Source: Arbacia lixula (Eukaryota > Echinodermata > Echinoidea > Arbacioida > Arbaciidae). From it: DNA of 64,000 nt. Of the stretch, positions 1 to 14,555 are shown piece after piece. The stretch is taken from NCBI GenBank assembly GCA_963669155.1, contig CAVLGW020000025.1:61001-125000 (forward strand), in the 5' to 3' direction. Within the stretch, counting starts at the first letter, position 1. The number at the start of each line of letters is the position of its first letter. The notes beneath the pieces were generated by a model. That model saw nothing but the letters and a program-made list of their open reading frames with translations. It searched no databases and was not told the origin of the DNA. The position numbers and the translations under genes were made by a program.

Positions 1-420
1 CATTAGAATGACAGAATAAACCTTAAGAAATGTAGTGTCCCATTTCAGTGCTTGTTTTCTTCATGGTTTATTTTCATCTTCGAAAGGAAAATCCTGCAGT
101 TGAATAACAACGGAAGAAGAGAAACAGGTTTTGCTTTTCACAATAAAATGACAAAAGTAACGTAAAGGTATGTAGTTTCACATTTCAGTGCCTGTTTTCT
201 ACATGGTGTAATTTCTTCTGTGAAGTGAAAGGCGGGAGTGCAGGGTGAATGACGAGGGAAGAAGTGAAACGGGGTTTGTTTTTCAAAGTACAATGACAAA
301 ATTAACATGCAGAATGTTGTTTCACATTTCAGTGTTTGTTGTCTTTTTAGCTTTACACCTTTTTTGAAGTGAAAGGCGGGAGTGAAGGTTGGTTGACGAG
401 AGGAGAAGAGAAATGGCGCA
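1..420. repeat. Three imperfect tandem copies of about 142 bp
   Basis: The string CATTTCAGTG recurs at 41, 181 and 325, followed each time by a TGTTTTCT-like run and, 50-90 bp on, by GAAGTGAAAGGCGGGAGTG-like or GAAGAAG..GAAAC text. The first copy is the most divergent. Confidence 0.7.
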
Positions 421-1683
421 CCTGTGCGATTAACGTCGATCCCGTGTCGCGCTGGTCTGTCACATGGGACCCTGAAGTGATGTTGGTCCCAGAGAGATCG
501 GAGAAGCCGTCACCAGACACAGACAGGACCAGACCCTGCTCTAGCTCTTGAGTAGGTATGCTCTGAACCTATGGCAATATATATGTTTTAATTCAACGGT
601 TTAACCCTTTGTGTATCAGACAGTGTGCTACTCTTTGGAAGTAGTGTATTAATGGAGAGATAATCCACCAGTGGCACGTTTAGAGTTCATAACATGGCTT
701 GTTGAAGCCAGAGTTGATTTGCACAGCCATTAACAAGTTAAAAATCGTAGTTATATACATAAAGGAGTTCATAGTATAAATTTAACATATAATATGTGCA
801 AATATAAATTCTTCAATCTTTGTAAATTGAAGAAACAGGGGTAAAGGTTTATTAAAATTAGTTGTTGGCAACTGTAGCCGAATTGCAAAATCATGAATAT
901 TCATATACATGAATGAGTTAGAAGTATAAATTCAACATATAAGATATACAAGAATTACAAGATCATCATTATTTTCAAAAGTTTTTTGAAAAGACCTGAT
1001 GGCAACTGTAGCCGAATCGCATTGCCATTTACAATTTGATTGATCTCGTTGTAATGTAAATAAATAAGATACCAGTATAAATAAAACATAAAACATTTCA
1101 TAACATAAATCATGAAAAGCTTGTTATCATTGTAGGAAATTTACTTATTTCAAACACACTTATATGCGAGGAGGATTTTCACTTGAGGACTGTACTCAGT
1201 CACAGTGTGTGTAGTGCGAGTACAGGTGCATAGAGGCATACAGGCATATGTTGCTTTCCTCCTCAATATTGTTAACATGCATACTGTTACGACAGGTTAG
1301 GAAGAGAATGTTACGTATCATGACATAGTATAAAAAAGGAAACTTTCAGTGCCAGTATTTGTGCTGATATACTCCGATGTTAATGAGGATTATTGTCATC
1401 CTGTTTTGTTGTTTCTCTGTATAACTAACGCGTTACTTGTTTTTCGCCAGGTTAATGTATTGTGACCTAAATCTAAATATTAACTCGCCAAAAATAAAAC
1501 TAAGCTTCCATGCCAGTCATATAGAGAATGGAAGGGTAACGTCACATTGGCTCTAGATTGTGGACGCATATCCCGACAATAACCTCTTAGACGTCTTAAC
1601 TGGCGTTGTTTATAACCAGAAACCTGCATAGCAATGTTACGTGACGACACCACTTCGGTACTCTATAGCCGTTGGAACGCTAC
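421..1683. other. Intron or flank, no exon seen
   Basis: Positions 421-560 are more GC-rich and hold a short open frame without recognisable homology. Positions 690-1110 hold about three degenerate copies of a unit of about 135-150 bp, marked by GGCAACTGTAGCCGAAT at 866 and 1001. No exon of the gene could be found here. Confidence 0.5.
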
Positions 1684-1869
1684 CTGAACGGCAATGTTCT
1701 CCTCCGCAATGTTGAAGGGTTCGCCTTCCTCAACGTCCACGTTGTTGAGCTGATCCTCAAAAACCTGAACGATCTTTGAGATAGAGTTATCCTCTTCCTC
1801 CGCGGCTTGCAGCTCATTCATATCGACTTGGGCGATATTACTTATAATGCTCGTCACAGAGGCTGTAAC
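1684..1869 (-). CDS. GAIN subdomain A, exon 2 (last exon in window)
   Basis: A 186-bp phase 0-0 exon: [20 protein letters not shown], then [20 protein letters not shown], ending ENIAVQ. The pattern of I/V-x-x-F/L-E-x-Q-L followed a little later by N-I-A-V-Q is typical of the end of GAIN subdomain A. Acceptor TGTATGTAG, donor GTAGCG. The next exon, with GAIN subdomain B and the GPS, is not found in 1-1683 and must be further left. Confidence 0.78.
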
Positions 1870-4800
1870 CTACATACACAACCAAAAGTCAAATAAATCA
1901 TGAGCATCTGGGCATTGTCTTTAAACAAGAAACATGTTAATATGGTTTCACGAACTAGATGTACGCTCCTTACAATAATCATGACTAAATAGCCAAATCC
2001 AATTGTCACCGTTTATGTTCATAGATGTATTAAAGAGAGGAAAAATGTTTCGTTCCGGTAGGCCTCATTGGTCACCTGAATTCCATCTGATTTTATTTTG
2101 TTACACCAGACTATGCACTGTTTATGTCATACCACACGCTGAAAGGGCGTGTATTACGCTTGTGTAACCTTTCTGATGTTGTACGTTGTAATTTGTCCAC
2201 ATTTCCACTTTGTTCACTCAGATATTATCACCAATGCTCGTACCTGGGTGCCAGTTAATCCTTGCGTGGCGATGTTTGAGGCGATATTGGAGACGACGGT
2301 GATGGCACTGGAGGTGATTTGGTCTGTGTTCTCTGTGATGATTTCCACCTGCTCCGTTACCAATGATATGGTCTCGTTGGTAATGGGCACCTGGGATTGG
2401 CCACAAGAGTGAAATATGAAATAGAAATGCACATGGCTAACACCACCATGCTTGTAGATTTACATTTGAGAAAACTATGAACATATATTATAGCAGCTGT
2501 CCTATCTTCCATTTGTGAGCGTCTATCTCGAAACCCACAAAAAGTTGTCCAAAATGCATTTTTACTTTTTGACATAGTTTTAAGGAGTAAGTTCTAAGCT
2601 TTAAAATGATATATAACTTGTCCAAATTGGACCATCCTAACCGAATCAAAAAGTGATTAGAATGAAAGAGATTTTGGATGTGCAGTTTCACGGAAAAGGG
2701 AGGAAAGAGGATTTAAAGGGTTACGAAATTAGAAAAATAAGTTCCCACTATTCTATGTAAAATTATCCACTGAAAACGAATTTCACATTTGTTTGCCGCA
2801 ATAAAGTCTCATTTTGACGAAATTTTGAAGAAAAAAAAAACCGCACGCCTCCAGTGACGTATGAGAGGTCAAAATGCCATAAATGCCAACTGCGTAAATA
2901 AAATATGTTATTCACACCATTCAAAAAATAAGTTGCCAATGGGAACCTTAAAGCTTGTCCGAGGTTTGTCTGAGTAGCAACAACTAATAGATTCAAAGCG
3001 CATTCCATCCATTGAATCTGAATGACAAGATACAGGTGAATGCAATAACGCGTTACTACGCAGTCAGGGGGGAAGTTGTGAATACATTTAATGGTCTATT
3101 GTTGACTTCCGTACAATCTATGGAATTTTGACTTCTTATACGTCACTGGAGGCGTGCGTTTTTTCAAATTTTCGTCAAAATGAGACTTCATTGCGGCAAA
3201 CGAATTTGTAATTCGTTTTTAGTGGATAATTTTACATAGATTAGTGGAAACTTATTTTTATGATTTAGAGACCCTTTAAAGATTGGGTTCATTCATTCGC
3301 GCGAAGCAGAAGTTTCAATGAAAATGTGAATCAAAACCTCATAGGAACCGGTATGATGGAATTATCAGACTGAATTAAAATGTTTATCAGATATTGTTTA
3401 TACTTTAATCTATTAGCTTGTGACTTTTTATTTCCTCTTCTTGCTCCATAAAAAAGTTATTACAGTGAGTATTCGCACATGTGAACTCCTCAAAAAAAAA
3501 GTTCCGCAACTCAAATTTGAACATCGATATCTCTCTAGTTATCTTGTTATCATACTTAATATTGGTATCGTTAAATAGTATGTTTATTCTTCTTTATAAT
3601 GATCCCTATCTGTAACATTTTAAAAATCATGGAATATGTACAAGACCCGAGTACGGAGCTGAGTCAAATGTGGCAAGTTGCAAAATCATCCATTATTGCC
3701 AATGTCAAATACATGTACATTATTTCGTATACATGATGCGTGAATTGAATTGAGCTTAAGATGGCCATGCATGAGCATCAAGGTGCATTCTGGTATTTTC
3801 AGGAGAATTTAACTTGTTTTGAATGGTAGTTTTCAGCAAAGAGAGTAATGAAGAATACTTTCAGTCTTGCTTGCTTTTATGATTGCTTTGGAAAGAAATA
3901 ATTCAAACTGTGATCGAGAGAAGTGTTTCCGTTTTACTTATGAAAGGATTTTTGTAGCATGAATCTTCATGAAACTCAAACAATAATTTTATAATGATTA
4001 TCCACTTAAGTCACATCTAATATCCAACATATAGCGGCCATCAATTCTGAAATCACCCGTCCCTCCCGGCGTGGAAAATTGGCTTTTTGCGATGCGACGG
4101 AACTTAAACATGTTAAAAGGGCGTGAAATGCCCGTTTCTAGCTGCATAAAATATGTTAAGATAGTAAATATATTTTAATGTGCATTTGTCGTGGTGTCAT
4201 TTTTTTCTTCTATTATCAATCGAAATGAATATCTACCATACATAACTAACCGTACATAACGAAGTACTGTAAGTGAATTAATTACAGTCTGCACTACGCA
4301 ATGCACTTGCACTAACGCTTAGCTGTAGACCTAGGAGTGAAGATGAGGATATTCTTACTAACAACAAACAAAGAGAACATTTGATTATTATCAACGTGGG
4401 TATTTTAATTCAAGATTCTGTTAATTCGGCAAGTTAGCAATTCTGCTCAAAGTCTTTAACAATTACGATTTGCTTAATGCACGCATGCATGTAGCCCTAC
4501 AAGTACCAGCCCGCCCAATTGATAAAGAGCTATTAAGGAACCCGGAAGCAGTTTACCGCGCTATCATTCAATCACAACACGCGTTTGCTGACCGTGAGAA
4601 AACGGGGTCACATCTTGATCCCTAGCAATGATCGGCTCGATCGAGAGCAGTGCCTGTCCGAAAAAATATGGTCCAGAATAACTGCTAATATCTCCGTCTC
4701 GGCTTCGTTTTATGCCACCAAATTTCGACAGCAGGTAGAGGAATTTTCACTCTTTCAGATAAGACAAACTTAAAAAAATTTGATGTGGTGAAATGACATA

Positions 4801-7800
4801 TTTTTGGTCTACATGTATTACAGAAAATCGTACCCCGCGACTTTTTGTGGGTTTCGAGCTGGGCGGTAACATTTTAGTATCAATCGAAAAACGCGATATG
4901 AAATTCATACCAGTTTGATGTCTAATATAACAAAAAGGTTTATATTACATGGAGTACCATCAGGCTTAATTAATGCAGACTCATAGTACTCTTCTTATAG
5001 TTATACAAGTACAAGAATGGCACACATATATGCTTTCTTTGATCCCTTGTTCAAGGCCGCTGATTCTCGGGAAAATTTTTGCTTGGCATTGACGCATTAA
5101 AAAGAAAGGTTGCGTAAGATCATTTGTGAAAACATACTCACTCCCGATGCTTGTGCACTTGTAAAAAATAGTACTTACAATGCCCCTTTTAAGATGTAAT
5201 CGAACAAAATTCATTCAATTGCTATTATAAAGTAACAAGGCCTTAAATTTAATATCAAGTTGCAGTACAAAAGTCTTGATTCCACACTGTTATGATATTC
5301 AATTGTTGGAAAAGTTACTTTATCATATTTTCCTTTCAGAAAAGCAGCATAAAAATGTGCCCAGCCTCGCTGAAAGTCGTATTGTCATCTTGAAAAGTAT
5401 GAAGTTTAGTGTTCGCTTGTCCTCATTCAGCAAAAACTGGAATGTTTGCAGGTTCAGGAATAAGCATGACCTATTGTAAAATCCAGGTTGACATGACGCA
5501 ATCGCGTATGCTTCATATTGTTCAAAGCAGCTACCAGTCATAAATATTGAGTGGCGGTACCAAACCTCGATCAAAAGGATGGATATCCATTTCTTTAAAC
5601 ATTATTGGATAAACGGCCCAACAGATACGAGACTAAATGACATCTAGGTATACTGTGTTTTAAATAGGTTTGTTTTGCTTGGTGTTAATATACGTCAACT
5701 TCAAGCATAACGTATATGTCTTGGCAAATCATGCTAATTTAATTGTCAATCATACGTCAACGGAACGGGCAATGCATTTAACACCTCTTCGATTTCTGTC
5801 AGCAGTTCTGTGACGTCACGGAATGGTCCGCAGTTGTCTTCGGGCTGCCATTGGGGGAAGCTGATTCTGTCTCCCACACACTGCGCCCTGCCAGCGGGTT
5901 GGTAAGCTTTGGGGAGATTTAACGACAGCAACAAAACACAACATGTTTGATGAATGTTAGTCTCCATTATATCCTTACTAGTCCACGCCAGGTTTGTGAT
6001 GTTAATTCTGAGATCTTTTACATAATATATATACAGACTGAACATTGGGACTACTACACAAAACATGGTATTAAGCACTTTCAGGATAGACATTATGAAC
6101 ACGTCCCGTCGAAAATAAAATTATATATTGATGCCTGTGGAGGGAATTTAACAAATGATCAGGGCTTGCAAAATAATGGGCTTTAAAGTAATAAATAAAA
6201 AGTAACATTTGTTTATGAAACCATTGATATATATGATTTATTGTACAATTATAAAACAAGGAATGGACGAGGAAGTATACGAAGGGAAAGGGTAAATAAA
6301 AAGGGACGATAACGAAGAAGAAACACTGTCTCTACTAAATTCCTTAATCAGGATTTTGCGTTTTCTTTGTCTTTTAAATATATGATTTATTTACGGAGAT
6401 ATACGTTTGTAGTATCATTTGCATTTTGTCAGAGAGAATAGACAGAGAAGTGGAAAATATATGTGATAGAAAAAAGGGTCGAAAGTCATAAGAAGTCTAA
6501 CCATTTGTCGTGTTGAAAGGACATGTAATTCCGGTAGAATTGGCCCAGGATCCAATAGCTCCCTCGCCAAATGACACACGCCCAAATGGAGATGTCCACT
6601 CCGTGGGCTGACAGATTGCTAAACGAAAATTCCCAAATATAATAGAGAGAACATCAATAATGGATGTCACTGACACCTAGTTAAACGCCAGCTATGGTAG
6701 TACTACCGCTATACCCCATTCCAACGAGCATACACAGTTCATCAGGTGATTTCTTCTAGGTCTACTACGAGACAGGAGTTGAATCTCTATAAAATGCGCA
6801 CCTTTCACTGCTCTGCAATATAGCACAATATACATACCTGACAGGGAGACCACCTGTCCGAAAGACCACAGCTCTGGTCAATACATACGTACCCACGTAA
6901 CAAACACAACACAAAACTAAGATTTACATAAAAAACAACAGGACAAAATAATGACACTTCTTGGCTTACACGCCATATTGGGTGACTTCACATTATAATT
7001 GTTTTAATGCGTTTAAATAAATATAACTCACATGTGCTGGTGATTGTGATTTGAGTCGTATCAAGTAGTCCCGTTTGGCTCCCGAGCTGCTGCATGGAGG
7101 AGGTGACGAGGTATTGGAGGACAAACGGAGACGTCTCTGTGTCTTCCACGAAGACGTTGAAGTCCGCAATGACACTCCCCGGCCGCAAGTCCGTAACGAC
7201 CACAGACAACGGTGTATTACCAATACCGTCCGTGTTTGGTAAGCCGGTTTGCAACTAGATTACAACCAAATTATGTAAGATCTTCTCGATGACTGTATCA
7301 GAGAATCTTTTCAAAAGTGTATGCATTCTTAAAAGAAAAATGAGTAAACCTATGTTTTATACATGTATGGAACATCATATTCAATTTTAAGCTCGTAATC
7401 CATCAAAGTTGTTAAGTGATTGGAACATTATTTCCATGAACCCATTTCTCATCTATTTTGACGACATATCAAGAGCATAATTACGGATTGATATTCGCAC
7501 TGTTATTAGGACAATAAACATAATCGTGGCAGCAGCTGTAAAACAGCTATAAACTGCACACACCTTGATCAGATTGAAATAATTTGAAATCATCTTTATG
7601 TGAAATTATAATTTATCACAAGCAATAAACTGAATAGAATTGTGGTTTTCATGGAGCTATATTCATGAATGAAGACTATGAAGTATCCATTTGTTAAACT
7701 AAAGTGTAATTGCATCTAACGTTCTTTGACATTAAAAACTTAGAGCAACGTTTCTGTGAAGGTGTTATTTAAGTAGGCAAATCTATGCAATATGACATTT

Positions 7801-10800
7801 AAGGTTAGGGGCTTTTCATAGTTGTATTACATATAGCTATATAAACAAGTAAAGGGCATTTCACCCAACTCGTGGCAAGAAATATTCCAGATGGCCATGA
7901 AATCAGTACTTACAAAAACAGTGACCTGGTTCTCAGTTTCCTGATACGTAGCTGTGGATGAATCCAACAAATCTTGGGGTGCGCCCACGCTGTAGTTGAA
8001 TCTGGCGCCAGCTATCACTATATTGGACAGGTCTGGGCAAGGAGAAATCCAATGATGAAAGGCATACTAAAAAGATCCTTTTCCATTTTTTCTATTTTTT
8101 ACTTCTAGGTTACAATTAAAAAAATCACTCCAATTATGAAAAAGGTTCATTCATATATGACAGTTCGGAGCCGTGGCTGAATAACAGTAATTTACATTGT
8201 ATACATGTACAGTTTAAAGTAATCAATTCAAGAGTACAAGTAAATAGATAAAATAAAGCAAAAAGATGTGAAATTACAAATTTCATTTACGGATGGTATT
8301 AATTTCATTTAAAACGCGTACTAAAGAGGGAGAAAACTTTTTAGGAATCTGGACATTTAAAAATTTGGGGTATTTCTTGACATTTCTTAAGTTAACATTG
8401 ACGGTTCTATGATGTGGAAAAAGTTTCTGGCAAAATCAAAGCAAAGTCTTTCTTTACGTTCTTTTAAAATGAATATAAAAAATGTCAGTAAAGCGTCACT
8501 GTACGATATAGAATTCCAATCGAAAATTATATTGCGTGCTCGTTTTTAAATACCTTCGATATTGTTAGATTGCTTGAAAGTGAGATTAGAATACTAATAA
8601 CAATAATACATAGAATTTATATAGCGCACTTTCCATCTCAATTAAATGCTCAAGGCGTTTCAGAGCAAAGTAAAGCAAAGTATAAAAAAATATAATACAG
8701 GTATGAACTTTACAAGTTAAAACATATATGGCTGTATGTCAAAAAGCACCATCAAGCAGGAATGTCCTTAGGTTGCCCTTGAAGGTGGTCATTGACGTTA
8801 GGGTTTTCAAACTCTGTGGAAGACAATTCCACAGGGTTCGCCCTGCGTGAGCAAAGGCCCGTTATCCCCACGATCTCTTTGAAACGAGAACTTGCAAAAG
8901 ACCAGATGTGGAGGATGTTAAGGTTCGTGAGGGTTGGGAGTTGTGATTCAAAGATTTATTGTAACTGGGGGGGGGGGGGGGGTGTTCCATTGACAATATG
9001 AAAGACTGAAAGAAGTATTTTAAAGACAAGGCGTTCCCCCAGGGGAAACCAATGAAGACTTTTCAAGATAGGGGTGTGGCTGCGCTTGCCGGTGAAAGTT
9101 ACAACGCGTGCAGCTGCATTTTGTAACTTCTGCAGTTTCCCAATTTCAGAGTCTGGTAAGTTGTATAGGAGGCCATTACCAAAATCGAGCCGCGACGAAA
9201 TGAGTGAATATACTAGTTTCTCTGTTGCAGAGCGAGTGAGATATTTTCTTATAAATCCAATGTTGCGCAATTGATAGCGAACTGATCTGCAAATGCTTGT
9301 AATCTGATTGGACATAGACATATGGGAGTCTAAAACAACACCAAGGTTGCGACATGATTTGGACAAGAAAATGTTGCCTGAAATGGAAATGGAATGAATG
9401 TCTAATTTGTTGAGTTGAGATTTTGAGCCGAAAAGTAAAAACTCACATTTACTTTGGTTCAAAAGTAATGAGTGTGATTTTAACCAAGTGTCAATGTCCA
9501 TTATACACCTTTCCAGATTACAGATAGTTTGTGTGGTACTAGTTTGATTGGGTGAAAAAGAAACGAAAATCTAAATATCATCCGCATATAAATGATAATG
9601 AATGGAGTGACGTTGGAAAAATACAATATATATATAATTCGTTCAACTTATATATTAATGCTGAATTGCTGGTTGTCTCATATAGAAACTGTCATTACAA
9701 TACCTTTTGTGGGTTTAAGTTCTATATTATTTAACAAAAACATGTTACCAATTAATCAAGCTCGGATTGCAAATGTGAATTTGTGAACAGTGCCGGCTCT
9801 GTACCAAACTCAAATCTATGTATTCATAAAAGAAGAGAAAATCATTACATGTATCGTTAATCATGATTACAAAGTTATTAGGTTTCGTAACAAAATGTAA
9901 CAAAATTGAAATCTACCTTTGATGTAAAGCGAAGCTGCTTTAGTCGTGGCCGTGCCTCCTCCGTTTGGATTGCCTTCCCCGTAGCAGCGATAGTACCCGA
10001 TGTCCAGGGGTCTGGCCGACAGGATGACGTAAGTATTCTGGTTGTCGGTTCCTTGGATTTTAGTTTCATCTTTCTCCCACCAGAACTGGACGACATTTTC
10101 AAATCCACACTTCAGTTCCACTCGCTGGGCGGTTACGACTGTCTGATTTTCGGGCGAAGTTGTGACACTGACTTGCACTAGTGTGGAAACGTTTATCAAT
10201 TAGGTATACATCATAACATATTTCGTGTAGAATATTTCATCAGGTGATATGCAGTATAGAAAAATCGACGCGTAATATATTTGCATGCCTTCGACATTTA
10301 AAGGTCCCCTGTCATCAAAATGTATGTCAATAGAAGTCAACATACATTTTGATGACAGAGGCCCTTTAAGCCTACCTGTGCCACATAAATGCAGTTCAAT
10401 ATGAATCGTGCGCATTATTGATGAAAAAATCCACACCTAACTCATGAAGAGTTAATGCATCTTGGTAGATGGGTGCTAAAAAAGCTTCTTCCAAATGTAG
10501 CTGGATACCAATTTAATACTTTCAACTTAAAAGTTTAGTGTTCGTTATACTAGCATGTTACATCAAGAGATCCAACTTGATCATACATCATGTACGTATT
10601 ATGTTGGTCTGATTTCTATCCCCTCATTAAACTTAAACTACGGCAAAACGCAACTGTATCCCCGGAGACAACGTGATTTATCATACGCAGAACATTTCAT
10701 TAGAGAACTTGAACATCTGGGGTTGTTTGTGAAAACTTTAACAAATAAATCACATTTTTTTCCTCCGAGAAATTTAAACACAAATATTATCATCATGCTG

Positions 10801-13800
10801 ATGGAGAGAGCCTCCTCCGATATTGTTATACAAAAGGATTATATTTGATTTGGGTATGTATAATATCCAAACAAACGTCACTAACAATAAATGGCACATA
10901 GTTACACTACTTAGAGTGTATACCACTCTTAAATGTATGCGGTATCGTACGGTATTACAGAATCTCCCAATATCTATCCGGAGAATGAGAGTTTATTACA
11001 CCCAGAGAGAGGTGAACCTATAAAACAAGAGAATGTATCGCAAGTAGAAAAAATGAGGAGTCTGTAATATATTTAATTAAAATATATATGAATAGTTGTA
11101 TAAAGAAATAATAAAACATTGTATTGCGGGAAAAGTGGAAATTAAATATAATATTAAAGGCATTGTACATGTCTCTATTTGTTTAACAAGGTGGTTCGCG
11201 AACCACGAGTCTAGACTAATTTCGCAATCGATAAACACTGCTAAGTTTTTTTTTCAAATATTTTTGTCAAACCTTTCGACCCCTAGATGACCTTTGACCC
11301 CATCAGCCTCATGAAGAGACACATTTTAACATTTTTGTAACAGACCAACAGACTAACAGACTAACAGACCAACAGACCAACAGATTAACTGGAAAAGTGA
11401 TCACTAGGTCTCTACCGAACTGCGTTCAGGCCAGACAAAAAGATAGAAGGAGCTTTATCAAGTTTGGAAGAAAGTATTTTTCTTATTTCATAATGATATT
11501 TCAATTCTTTCTTGCAATTATGCTAATGATAGTCGATCTTGTTTATATTTAAAAATGAATATAAAATATTCGCATATAGATTTACGAAATTACAACTTCA
11601 CAGGTTTTCAGATGGAATACCCTAATTATTGAACGGAACTTACGAATAGGATCTTTCTTGACGTTGCACAATTCCCCTTCGTATTGTTCGTCACACGTGC
11701 AGTCAAAGCTGCCATCTAATCCGTTCGAACATGCGCCGTGAAGACAGGGACTGGCGTCGCACGGCTGTTGGTCCACTGCATTTGATGTAGAAGTACAAAC
11801 AACTTACCCTTTGTGTGACCAATTAAATGCTGCTCTATAGGATTTGTGTGCATTACTCGTAGATGTATACAATTATAGCACGTACAAAAAATAATACCCC
11901 ATCAACATAATGTTGGACGCAGTTGGACAAGGTGTTATTTTAAAAATATTTCCCTCTTTTGTTTAATTATTTGTTTATTCACATCTCCATTTGTATTTAT
12001 TTTCTTGTGGAACGGGGGGTGGAGTAATGAAATGTGTATATAATTTGTCATTACGACAATAATCAAACATATCTATATGCTATCAAGGTTTCGCTATAAG
12101 AAGACACAACTATGATAACATTCTTTCAATCTTTAGTATATTTACGTTCAGTTAGAAGAAGTAGATTGAGGAAGTCGATGCTTGTCGTAAAGTGTATATC
12201 ATCATACACAATTCAATGGCAATGACGGCACAGTACCATACGATAAACGAGAATCAAGATTCAAGATGAATACTTACCTTCACATGAGGTCCCATCCCCA
12301 GTGAACCCGGAAGCACAAACGCAGGTGTAGGAGGTGCCACTCTGGTAGCAGAGTGCATTTTCATCACAGTCATTGAGTGTCGGCTCCGCGCATTTGTCAA
12401 TCTCCACACAGAAGCCTGTCGATTGGTCCATGGTGTACTCATCAGGGCAAATACAGGTGTATGTTAATGTCGTCAGGTTGCTGACACAGATACGTATACC
12501 ACTACAGTCGTTGAAGTAGTTGCACGGATCATATACTAAAATAAAGAATATATACGAATATACCCTCGGTTTTATTTTCCCCCGTATTGAGAGACTGCAT
12601 GGAAATACAAGAAGAGGTTTTGACTACGTCGAGCATATCATTTTGTGTGTACTTCAAAACACTCTTACATCCAAAAAAAAAAAAGGGAGGGGTACTGTAC
12701 AATGATTATCACTTTACATTGAACATGCTGAAGATTGATCAATTACCGCAGATAGAGTTTCATCTTGAGACAATGTCATAATATTTTATTTTTTCTACCT
12801 TTCTTTTGGTGTAATCCAAAGAATCGTTCGGATACCTTTCATTAATTCATATTAAGCTTGTTATCACATTTGTGGCTCAGGTAGCTTCATTCATAAGGAA
12901 AGTGCCTGAGAATTGCCACTTTTTGTTTTTTGCTGCAGCAAACACACGACAATGAGCAAGGCTTCGTTTACAAATGGAACATACAAGTTCAACGATCTGA
13001 TAGAATTGCGACCATGAAACGTGGAAGTGCAAACTACCCATCGTCAACAGCCATGTACCCGCTCACGTTCAAAACACACCCCTGTGTAAAGTAAAGTAAT
13101 GTAGTGTGATAGAGAATGCGGCACATATTGTCAATCATAAAGGCTGCTTGCAATATCCACCATTTGTACTTGATATTACCTTCCTCACACTGGCTCCCTG
13201 TATACTCTGGAGGGCATGCACATCTTGCATCACCCACTAGAATGATGCACGTTCCCCCATGTTGGCACCTGTCTGTGCATAGATCTGTGATAGACACGAA
13301 GGAAATATATAGATGTGAGGATAGATTGCACGATCAAATGATGGAAGACGAAGATTCTCGTTTGGCTTACATTATCTGTAGTATACACTTTCTCCCGTCA
13401 TGTTCAAGTATTAAAAACTTGTCATTTCCTAATTTGTCTTATGGAGCATACTGTCACACATAAGGGCCTATCTCACTGCCCTGGAGATTAGTTGGCGAGT
13501 TGTTGGCGACTTAGCTTCTACTTAATCGCGACGTCTCCTGGAGACTAGCTGGGTCTACGGGGAGTAGCGGGAACTTTAAAAGCATGTTCTTTTTTACCAG
13601 CAGGACACGGCGACGTCTCTAAGACTAACATTGCCCGTAACTGATGAGACGTTTCTGAAACCTGCTTGGAACAAACTAGACTGAGGTAAAAAGGAATTGA
13701 TATGTGGAATTGCACACGAATCTCGGTAAATGAAACAGGAAAAAGTCGCCGCGATTGAGTCTCCGGCAGTCAGAAATGCCCTTTCATGGGACCTTGCTTT

Positions 13801-14511
13801 CAAAGTGATTATATGGACGTTTAATCTTTTGTTGGTTTAGGGGGACCATGAGGAAATGATTTCAATCATTCGATCTGTATACATCTCAGTTCCTTAATAT
13901 CATTTTTTCCCTAGATTGATTAAATGTTCATCTTTGAAAGTATTAGACGGCATAAACTTAAACGGGATTATTAAACTGAAACTAAAAAAGTGAAAATAGC
14001 TAAAAACCTTATTTTTTTATTTCTACAGCGTATATGCATTATCAGTAAGCATTAATGACTTTCCTTGAAAGTTGTATAAACCGAACCGGAAGTTACTGAT
14101 ACATTACACATTGAAGACATACGGAACATACCTACGCTACAATCAACCCCAATGTAGCCAGGTGCACACGTGCACGTATATCCATTTACTGTATCGTTAC
14201 AGGTGGCGCCATTTAGACACGGGTTGGACGTGCACTCGTCAATATCTATGGAAACAATAGATGTAAACCAACATGACGCCGATCATTAACTGATAATTCT
14301 GACACTAATTATGATGCTAATTCTGATAGTGCATACTCTCTGACAAAAATATCATTTCTACGATCCATATTATATGAATGTAAATAATGGTGATTTTAAA
14401 ATTAGATTTAAAATTGTTATGTATTTTTTTGCTTTTCGTACTTTTCCCTATTCGCATTTGTAACGTTTACCTATTAAAGTATTATCGGCGAAGACTCGAA
14501 GAGTGGTATTA

Positions 14512-14555
<44 letters not shown>

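Noticed and set aside
369-551. 60-codon plus-strand frame (starts MKGGSEGW)
   Set aside because: No known motif; it overlaps the 142-bp tandem repeat at its start.
4585-4773. 62-codon plus-strand frame (starts [10 protein letters not shown])
   Set aside because: Lies in a probable dispersed repeat with no domain and no partner exon.
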